From contig JBCBSN010000014.1 in NCBI GenBank assembly GCA_039819225.1, positions 1-37,587 of the forward strand: a stretch of 37,587 bases of DNA, in the 5' to 3' direction. Source of the stretch: Ulvibacterium sp039819225 (lineage in GTDB: Bacteria > Bacteroidota > Bacteroidia > Flavobacteriales > Flavobacteriaceae). This document shows, piece by piece, positions 32,091 to 37,587 of the stretch. Made by a program: the position numbers and the translations under genes. How positions within the stretch are numbered: position 1 is the first letter of the stretch; every line of letters begins with the position of its first letter. The notes beneath the pieces are model-generated. The model did no database searches, was not told where the DNA came from, and saw nothing but the letters and a program-made list of their open reading frames with translations.

Positions 32091-33041
32091 CTATTTCAGC
32101 AATTTGATAATCTGTGCGGCCAATTCCGTACCAATACGATCTTGCGCTTCCCCGGTAGCAGCACCAATGTGTGGGGTAAGGGAAATCCTGGGATGCATCA
32201 ATATTTTGATTTCCGGATTGGGTTCGGACTCAAAAACATCCAGACCGGCAAAGCTTACTTTGCCTTTTTCAAGGGCTGCTACAAGGGCCACTTCATCAAG
32301 AACCCCTCCACGGGCGGCATTTACGATACCCACACCGTCTTTCATAATTTCCAGTTCCCTTTTGCCGATTACATATTCTTTTTGAGCCGGAACGTGAAGC
32401 GTAATAAAATCCGATGTTTCAAGAACCTCATCCTTAGAGGAGGTAATCAACTTGAAATCCAGAGATCGGCCGTCAAAAAAAGATACCGTTAGCTCGACAT
32501 TTTCCAAGAAAGGGTCATAGTAGACTACCTTCATGCCCACTCCCAGCGCAATCTTTGCGGTAGCCCGGCCAATACGGCCAAAACCGATTACACCCAGGGT
32601 CTTTCCCCGGAGCTCTGTACCGCCGCCATAGGATTTCTTAAGTTGCTTAAACTTGGCATCCCCTTCCAAGGGCATCTGCCGATTGGCGTCATACAGGAAG
32701 CGGACTCCACCAAAAAGATGCGCAAAAACCAATTCGGCGACCGATTCGGATGAGGCTGCCGGGGTATTTATGACGTGCAGTCCCTTTTCCTTGGCATAGG
32801 CCACATCAATATTGTCCATTCCTACGCCACCACGGCCGATCAACTTTAATCCGGGACAACCGTCTATGATATTCTTGCGTATCTGGGTGGCACTGCGCAC
32901 CAGGATTCCGATAATGTCGTTTTCGTTGATATAGTCTATTAACTGCTCTTGAGCCACTTTTGTAGTAATTACTTCAAAGCCGGACTTTTCCAAAGCTTCG
33001 ACGCCTTTTTGCGCTATACCATCGTTTGCTAGAATTTTCAT
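32091..33041 (-). CDS. serA: D-3-phosphoglycerate dehydrogenase
   Basis: 316 residues, a short form without ACT regulatory domain. It oxidises 3-phosphoglycerate to 3-phosphohydroxypyruvate, the first step of serine synthesis. Visible are the N-terminal substrate segment GILVRSATQIRKNII with KLIGRGGVGMDNIDV, the NAD motif VIGFGRIGRA, the catalytic Arg in NAARGGVLDE, Glu in DVFESEPNPEI and His in LTPHIGAATGEAQ. Lack of ACT suggests no direct serine feedback. It follows serC after 40 bp, so they form an operon. Other 2-hydroxyacid dehydrogenases are similar, but context settles the call. Confidence 0.93.
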   Translation of the reverse strand: MKILANDGIAQKGVEALEKSGFEVITTKVAQEQLIDYINENDIIGILVRSATQIRKNIIDGCPGLKLIGRGGVGMDNIDVAYAKEKGLHVINTPAASSESVAELVFAHLFGGVRFLYDANRQMPLEGDAKFKQLKKSYGGGTELRGKTLGVIGFGRIGRATAKIALGVGMKVVYYDPFLENVELTVSFFDGRSLDFKLITSSKDEVLETSDFITLHVPAQKEYVIGKRELEIMKDGVGIVNAARGGVLDEVALVAALEKGKVSFAGLDVFESEPNPEIKILMHPRISLTPHIGAATGEAQDRIGTELAAQIIKLLK

Positions 33042-33081
33042 AAGTCTCTAAGTTCTATTCCCTTTCCGTTGGGGGGGAGGT

Positions 33082-34146
33082 TTATCCCTTGCGTTCCATT
33101 TCGCTCATCACGTCCACGAGCGTCCCTACACTTTCCAGGGACATGGCGTTGTACATGGAGGCCCTATATCCTCCAACGGAACGATGTCCGTTAAGTCCAT
33201 TGATACCCGCTTCCTTCCAAAGTGTATCAAAGGTTTCCTTTAATCCAGGTTGGGTGAGATTAAAAGTGGCGTTCATTTGTGAGCGGTCCTCTTTCTTGGC
33301 GAAACCTTCGAAAACGGGGTTTAGGTCAATTTCAGAATAAAGTAATTGGGCCTTCTTTTCATTGATTTCAGCTATGGCCGCAATGCCCCCAAGATCTTTA
33401 AGCCATTCCAAGGTAAGCATACAAGTATATACTGAAAAAACGGAGGGGGTATTAAACATGCTGTCCTTACTAATATGGACCTTATAGTCTAACATGGATG
33501 GGATTTTCCGTGAGACCTGCCCTAGGATTTCTTCTTTTACGACGACCAAAGTGGCACCTGCCGCACCCATATTCTTTTGCGCTCCAGCATAGATGAGGTC
33601 AAATTGGGAAAAATCCAACTCGCGCGAAAAGATATCCGAACTCATATCGCATACAAGGGGAACACTGGTCTTGGGAAATTCCTTGATCTGTGTTCCAAAA
33701 ATGGTATTATTGGAAGTAAGGTGTAAGTAATCCAGGTTATCCGGGATAACATACCCTTTAGGGATATAATTGAAATTGGTGTCCTTGGAGGAACCCACCT
33801 CTACAACCTCGCCCAACAATTTAGCTTCCTTGATGGACTTCTCACTCCATGTTCCGGTACTTAGATAACCTGCTCTTTTTTCCAATAGGTTATAGGCTAC
33901 CATAAGAAACTCCAGGCTAGCTCCTCCCTGTAGGAATAATGCCTGGTATCCCTTGCCCTCCAGGCCCAACAACTCCAGGGACAGGGAGCGGGCCTTTTCC
34001 ATGACTTCTACAAACTCCTTACTACGGTGGGAGATCTCAATAAGTGAAAGTCCTGATCCATTAAAGTCCATCACGGCCTCGGAAGCCTTTAGAAATACTT
34101 CCTTGGGTAAAATACAGGGGCCTGCACTAAAATTATGTCTTTTCAT
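33082..34146 (-). CDS. serC: Phosphoserine aminotransferase
   Basis: 354 residues of the class V PLP aminotransferase SerC family. It makes 3-phosphoserine from 3-phosphohydroxypyruvate and glutamate. N-terminal NFSAGPCILPKEVF is the family signature, EISHRSKEF binds phosphate, QGGASLEF and GTWSEKSIKEA shape the cofactor site, and the PLP Lys is in YAGAQKNMGAAG. The C-terminal NGLNGHRSVGGYRASMYNAM is intact. A TAAATTTG box precedes the gene by 8 bp. The pathway's last enzyme, SerB, is not in the window. Confidence 0.96.
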   Translation of the reverse strand: MKRHNFSAGPCILPKEVFLKASEAVMDFNGSGLSLIEISHRSKEFVEVMEKARSLSLELLGLEGKGYQALFLQGGASLEFLMVAYNLLEKRAGYLSTGTWSEKSIKEAKLLGEVVEVGSSKDTNFNYIPKGYVIPDNLDYLHLTSNNTIFGTQIKEFPKTSVPLVCDMSSDIFSRELDFSQFDLIYAGAQKNMGAAGATLVVVKEEILGQVSRKIPSMLDYKVHISKDSMFNTPSVFSVYTCMLTLEWLKDLGGIAAIAEINEKKAQLLYSEIDLNPVFEGFAKKEDRSQMNATFNLTQPGLKETFDTLWKEAGINGLNGHRSVGGYRASMYNAMSLESVGTLVDVMSEMERKG

Positions 34147-34154
34147 GGTTTAAG

Positions 34155-34162
34155 CAAATTTA
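34155..34162 (-). promoter_or_regulatory. -7-like box immediately upstream of serC
   Basis: On the minus strand this reads TAAATTTG, an exact TAnnTTTG match, but only 8 bp before the ATG. If used, the transcript would be nearly leaderless, so chance is possible. Confidence 0.25.
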
Positions 34163-34220
34163 AGCGGTTAAAGATCCTAAATTTATGTTGAAAGTGGGAT
34201 ATGTAAAACAAATAATTCCA

Positions 34221-35279
34221 TTATGTTTTTAACAGGAAGTCAACAGTATCTATCCCGTCCGCATAATCCGTTAAACTGGGGTTTTGGGTCTGTCCAAAAA
34301 TGATTTCCCCATCCAAGATCCCATCTGCCACCACACATTGAATATTTTCTTGATCTGCCTTGATCCTTTGCCGCACAGTCTCCAAGGAGGAATAGGTTTC
34401 GTAAAAAAGAGTGGCAATGGGCGATGCATAATTTTCATCTTCCTTTAGCATTAAAAAGCCATTGTCCAGTATCTTGAATTCGCTCATAAGGTAAACCGCC
34501 TTGTTATAGTCATAATTATTGGCGTATTTCTCATGCTCAAGAATATCCCTATATGGAAAGATCGCCTTAAAGAGTCGATCAAAGTCATAACCCTTCGGAA
34601 CAAAAATCTTGGATATGCTTCTACAACCCAGGCCGTAATACCTAAAGATATCTTCTCCAAGCGCTTCCAATCGAGATGAGGATTCCTTGCCGGTGAGGAT
34701 GCCTACGGAATTACGGTTCCTTCTTATGATATGCGGTTTATGGCCAAAATAATGGGAAAAGTACCGGGCGGTGTTGTTGCTTCCGGTAGCAATGACAACA
34801 TCGTAGGCACTCAATGCATCCTCCGTAAACACGATGGCACTTTTTAAGGAAGGTTCTATACTGATGAGATATCGGGCCAAAAAAGGAAGCAGAATGGTAT
34901 CGTTGGAGGATAGTTTGGCCAAAACCGAATTTCCGCTCAACAATACGGCCAGGAAATCATGAAAGCCCACCAAAGGGATATTCCCGGCCATTACAATGGC
35001 GACCGTCTTTTGTCGGCTGTTTTTCAAAGGATATCCGGACAGCCAATTTTGGAGGTTTTCCCTATGGAGCAGGTTGCCCCATTGCCGTAAGGCGTATTCT
35101 ATGTTTTCTGACGTAAACCATCCATTGGCCCTGCCGGCCAAACCAATATGTTGCTCCAACTCCTGAAATTGGGCATTTTCAGGAGCATTGGACTGTTGTT
35201 TTTTGGAATATTCACAATAATCCCTCAGAAATTTTCCAAGTTTAACAAAAGCTTCTAATCTGCGTTCACGGTCGGCCAT
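34221..35279 (-). CDS. Acyl-CoA reductase, LuxC family
   Basis: 352 residues. The LuxC-type aldehyde-dehydrogenase fold is shown by VAIVMAGNIPLVGFHDFLAV, LAKLSSNDTILLPFLARYL, VVIATGSNNTARYFSHYFGH and the Cys-containing GLGCRSISKIFVPKGYDFDR. It is shorter than luminescence LuxC (about 480). No other lux genes are present, so it is not a bioluminescence enzyme; this stand-alone form next to serC and divergent from a ferredoxin gene is common in Flavobacteriaceae. It probably reduces an acyl-CoA to aldehyde with NAD(P)H. Gap to serC is 74 bp. Confidence 0.85.
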   Translation of the reverse strand: MADRERRLEAFVKLGKFLRDYCEYSKKQQSNAPENAQFQELEQHIGLAGRANGWFTSENIEYALRQWGNLLHRENLQNWLSGYPLKNSRQKTVAIVMAGNIPLVGFHDFLAVLLSGNSVLAKLSSNDTILLPFLARYLISIEPSLKSAIVFTEDALSAYDVVIATGSNNTARYFSHYFGHKPHIIRRNRNSVGILTGKESSSRLEALGEDIFRYYGLGCRSISKIFVPKGYDFDRLFKAIFPYRDILEHEKYANNYDYNKAVYLMSEFKILDNGFLMLKEDENYASPIATLFYETYSSLETVRQRIKADQENIQCVVADGILDGEIIFGQTQNPSLTDYADGIDTVDFLLKT

Positions 35280-35403
35280 TATATTTGTCTAGCAAGGGGA
35301 TAGGATTTACCTTTGTTTAAACGAATTGCAAAAATACACATAGAAGTGGTTTAAACTTTTAGCAAATGCAAAAAGATTAATTTACTTCATAGAAAAGAAA
35401 ATT

Positions 35404-35757
35404 ATGGCGATTATTATAACTGATGAATGTATCAATTGTGGGGCCTGTGAGCCGGAGTGCCCCAATACTGCAATCTATGAAGGTGCGGACGAATGGCGTT
35501 ACAGTGATGGCACGTCCCTGAAAGGGGATGTGGTATTGCCGGATGGCAAAGCGGTAAATGCGGACGAGGTGCAAGTACCTATTAGTGACGAGATTTATTA
35601 TATTTCCCCGGACAAGTGTACGGAATGTATGGGATTCCATGAAGAACCGCAGTGTGCGGCCGTTTGCCCCGTGGATTGTTGTGTTCCGGATGAAGATCGT
35701 GTTGAAACTGAAGAGGAACTTTTGGGAAAGCAGAGGTTTATGCACCCGGAAGATTAG
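35404..35757 (+). CDS. Ferredoxin with two 4Fe-4S clusters
   Basis: 117 residues. Cluster 1 is C9-x2-C12-x2-C15-x3-C19-P, and cluster 2 uses C72-x2-C75-x8-C84-x3-C88-P, the longer CxxCx8CxxxCP spacing of YfhL/Allochromatium-type ferredoxins. About 50 acidic residues separate the clusters (DEWRYSDGTSLKGDVVLPDG), and the C-terminal tail is acidic. It carries electrons at low potential in the cytosol; its partner is unknown. It is divergent from the acyl-CoA reductase gene with a 124-bp shared upstream region, and a strong terminator follows. Confidence 0.95.
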   Translation: MAIIITDECINCGACEPECPNTAIYEGADEWRYSDGTSLKGDVVLPDGKAVNADEVQVPISDEIYYISPDKCTECMGFHEEPQCAAVCPVDCCVPDEDRVETEEELLGKQRFMHPED

Positions 35758-35789
35758 ACCTTGTATGTAAGACGTAATACATAAGACTG

Positions 35790-35815
35790 AACCTGGGCTT
35801 TGCCCAGGTTTTTTT
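35790..35815 (+). terminator. Strong terminator after the ferredoxin gene
   Basis: AACCTGGGC at 35790-35798 pairs perfectly with GCCCAGGTT at 35802-35810 around a TTT loop, followed by five more T. Confidence 0.93.
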
Positions 35816-35932
35816 GTGGAAATATATAATCTCCGATAATTATCATATCATGTAAAGTTCAGCTTTTCGATTAATTGGGTAGGGGAGTGCGTCTAAAGTC
35901 GGGCATTCGACATGTCAAAAGTATTTTAAAAC

Positions 35933-35940
35933 TATCTTTG
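35933..35940 (+). promoter_or_regulatory. -7 box of ychF
   Basis: TATCTTTG is an exact TAnnTTTG match about 73 bp upstream of the ychF start. The -33 region is not recognisable. The heptad tract lies between this box and the start codon, so it would be in the 5' leader. Confidence 0.45.
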
Positions 35941-35969
35941 CGCCTTAAAATTAGAAGTAGGTTATCTGG

Positions 35970-36011
35970 CATCTAATATCTAAAGTCTAAAATTTAACAT
36001 CTCACATCTAA
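35970..36011 (+). repeat. 7-bp-period tract in the ychF leader
   Basis: Six heptads abut each other: CATCTAA, TATCTAA, AGTCTAA, AATTTAA, CATCTCA, CATCTAA. The last ends one base before the ATG of ychF. No Shine-Dalgarno sequence is present. Confidence 0.7.
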
Positions 36012-36012
36012 A

Positions 36013-37107
36013 ATGAAAGCAGGTATCGTAGGATTGCCCAACGTAGGGAAGTCCACCCTTTTTAATTGTCTTTCCAATGCCAAGGCCCAAAGTGCCAACT
36101 TTCCATTTTGCACTATTGAACCTAACATAGGTGTAGTAAACGTTCCCGATAATCGCTTGGAAAAGCTGGAAGCCTTGGTAAGGCCGGAGCGTGTGATACC
36201 TGCTACTGTGGAGATAGTAGATATTGCGGGTTTGGTAAAGGGGGCAAGTAAAGGTGAAGGTCTTGGTAATCAGTTCTTGGGGAACATTAGGGAGACCGAT
36301 GCCCTGATCCATGTGCTCCGATGTTTTGACAACGACAATGTGGTGCACGTAGACGGTTCAGTGGATCCTCTCCGGGATAAGGAGACCATAGATATGGAAC
36401 TACAGCTAAAGGATTTGGAGACAGTCGAAAAAAAGTTGGACAAGGTAAAACGGGCGGCCAGGACAGGCAATAAGGACGCCCAGAAGGAGGAAGCAGTTTT
36501 GATAAAGATCAAAAAGGGGCTGGAATCCGGGACATCCGTCAGGGCCATTGAGCTGGGCACGGACGAACATGAGGACTTCGTAGGGCCGTTACAATTGATT
36601 ACAGACAAACCGGTAATGTATGTCTGTAATGTGGAGGAGGCTTCCGCTGTTTCCGGCAATAGTTATGTAGCGCTTGTAAAAAAGGCCGTGGCCGTTGAAA
36701 ATGCGGAGGTCGTAGTCTTGGCAGTAGCCACGGAAGCGGACATTACGGAATTGGAGACCTATGAAGAGCGACAGATGTTTTTGGAAGACCTGGGGCTTAA
36801 GGAGCCCGGTTCGGCCAAATTAATTCGGGGCGCATATAGCCTGCTCCGATTGGAAACCTATTTCACGGCAGGCGAAAAAGAAGTAAGGGCCTGGACTATT
36901 CCGATCGGGGCAACCGCGCCCCAGGCAGCAGGGGTCATCCATACCGATTTTGAAAAAGGTTTTATCCGGGCGGAGGTAATTCCCTATTCGGATTATATTT
37001 CCTTTGGAAGCGAACAAAAGGTTAAGGAGGCAGGCAAAATGCGGGTAGAAGGAAAGGAGTATATTGTCCAGGACGGGGATGTAATGCATTTTCGATTCAA
37101 TGTATAA
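36013..37107 (+). CDS. ychF: Redox-regulated ATPase YchF (OLA1 family)
   Basis: 364 residues, the standard length. Walker A is GLPNVGKSTLFN (about 7-18), switch II is DIAGLVKGASKGEGLGNQFL, and the G4-like motif is CNVEE in place of NKxD, typical of YchF, which prefers ATP over GTP. The coiled central part (about 125-180) and the C-terminal TGS domain (from about 275, VRAWTIPIGATAPQAAGVIH and DVMHFRFNV) are complete. It binds ribosomes and acts in stress control of translation. The start codon is preceded directly by a heptad-period tract and no ribosome-binding sequence. Confidence 0.96.
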   Translation: MKAGIVGLPNVGKSTLFNCLSNAKAQSANFPFCTIEPNIGVVNVPDNRLEKLEALVRPERVIPATVEIVDIAGLVKGASKGEGLGNQFLGNIRETDALIHVLRCFDNDNVVHVDGSVDPLRDKETIDMELQLKDLETVEKKLDKVKRAARTGNKDAQKEEAVLIKIKKGLESGTSVRAIELGTDEHEDFVGPLQLITDKPVMYVCNVEEASAVSGNSYVALVKKAVAVENAEVVVLAVATEADITELETYEERQMFLEDLGLKEPGSAKLIRGAYSLLRLETYFTAGEKEVRAWTIPIGATAPQAAGVIHTDFEKGFIRAEVIPYSDYISFGSEQKVKEAGKMRVEGKEYIVQDGDVMHFRFNV

Positions 37108-37454
37108 TATATTTCAATGTATATATATTAAAGGTATAAATACAGAAGCATAGCCGCCGAAATTTTTGAAACTAGACCGCTTCACTGCTAGAATATAGAA
37201 ATTGAACCAAACAAAATCAGTTTATTATAAATTCTTGGATTTCTGAAACCCCTGAAATTCAAAAAATCATCTTTTTGCCCGCAAAATAGGGTTTTACAGA
37301 CCAAATACGTTTTAAACAGCGAAAATTCAAAGAGTCTTATATCTTAAAGCGACCTGTGCTGAGCTTGCCGAAGTAAGCGGTCTTATGTCCAACTTTCGGA
37401 CACTTGTGATATTTATAAGGTATAATCAATTCCAAAATTACTCTGATAAAGCGC
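37108..37454. other. Non-coding region at the right side
   Basis: No gene is seen. AGACCGCTTCACT near 37174 and its approximate complement in GAAGTAAGCGGTCT near 37371 bracket about 200 bp. The segment CCTGTGCTGAGCTTGCCGAA near 37354 looks like a dispersed intergenic repeat seen in related genomes, by memory only. A small hairpin TGTCC/GGACA lies near 37387-37403. Confidence 0.35.
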
Positions 37455-37587
37455 CTAAGTTCCCTATTTCGATTCACCGACGTAATACCCGGTATTTCCG
37501 TTGAACGGTTAGTATAAAAGGGAGGAAACGATTCGTTTATATCCTATTTCTGGGTATTACGTCGGTGAATCGAAATAGGGAACTTAG
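37455..37587. repeat. Perfect 36-bp inverted repeat with 61-bp spacer, at the right edge
   Basis: The arm 37455-37490 (CTAAGTTCCCTATTTCGATT then CACCGACGTAATACCC) is perfectly complementary to 37552-37587. The 61-bp spacer (37491-37551) has no ORF. The right arm ends at the last base of the window, so the repeat may be longer. The size suits a miniature inverted-repeat element or a long attenuator hairpin; nothing decides between them. Confidence 0.9.

Noticed and set aside
34221..35279. LuxC-like gene considered as part of a bioluminescence operon
   Set aside because: No luxA, luxB, luxD or luxE is present and the protein is much shorter than luminescence LuxC.
37172..37386. Region bracketed by AGACCGCTT-type inverted sequences, considered as another miniature element
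   Set aside because: Only about 9 bp match cleanly and there is no second copy in the window to confirm boundaries.

Overview
The window reads as chromosomal DNA of a marine member of Flavobacteriaceae (Bacteroidota). Supporting signs are SusD-type and TonB-dependent outer-membrane components, many short lipoproteins with a Cys after about 15-30 residues, families typical of the group (TIGR02757, DUF937, DUF6146-like, DUF6787-like, four-domain FAS1 lipoprotein), and promoter boxes matching the Bacteroidota -7 consensus TAnnTTTG. No phage, CRISPR array, intact transposase or plasmid gene is visible. Function calls rest on motif and family recognition by eye, not on a search.

Layout. 1-4974: a TPR protein cut by the left edge with an apparent frameshift near its start, tRNA-His(GTG), an M28 peptidase lipoprotein, the decayed C-terminal end of a SusD-like gene, an exported RraA-like protein and a DUF4440-like lipoprotein. 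5141-12055: a hexuronate block with KDG kinase, KDPG aldolase and uronate isomerase on the plus strand, a convergent SDR likely to be the fructuronate/mannonate oxidoreductase, then an FAH-family hydrolase/dehydratase and a lipoprotein sulfatase. Together these can take glucuronate through fructuronate, mannonate and KDG to pyruvate and glyceraldehyde-3-phosphate, but mannonate dehydratase (UxuA) is not in the window. 12104-15791: an exported Gfo/Idh/MocA oxidoreductase, an SGNH hydrolase and a small membrane protein on the minus strand, and a Tat-exported Gfo/Idh/MocA oxidoreductase on the plus strand.

16324-21991 holds three cell-envelope lipoproteins: a PhoX/DUF839-like protein, a di-heme cytochrome c peroxidase with an imelysin-like N-terminal domain, and a four-domain fasciclin protein. 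22159-26094 holds TIGR02757, a LolD-like ATPase, a small membrane protein and a sulfite-dehydrogenase-like pair (Tat molybdoenzyme plus membrane-anchored cytochrome c). 26214-29771 is a three-gene TonB receptor cassette that looks metal-related: a small His/Cys secreted protein, the receptor and an acidic lipoprotein, with inverted-repeat operator candidates. 30448-37107 is housekeeping: two small conserved proteins, DUF937, SerA, SerC, a LuxC-type acyl-CoA reductase, a divergent 4Fe-4S ferredoxin and YchF.

The most notable non-coding signals are: two related 163-bp miniature elements with terminal inverted repeats, each placed 5-8 bp downstream of a minus-strand stop codon; at least five intergenic tracts with a strict 7-bp period and differing units, two of them abutting start codons; and a perfect 36-bp inverted repeat that ends exactly at the right edge.
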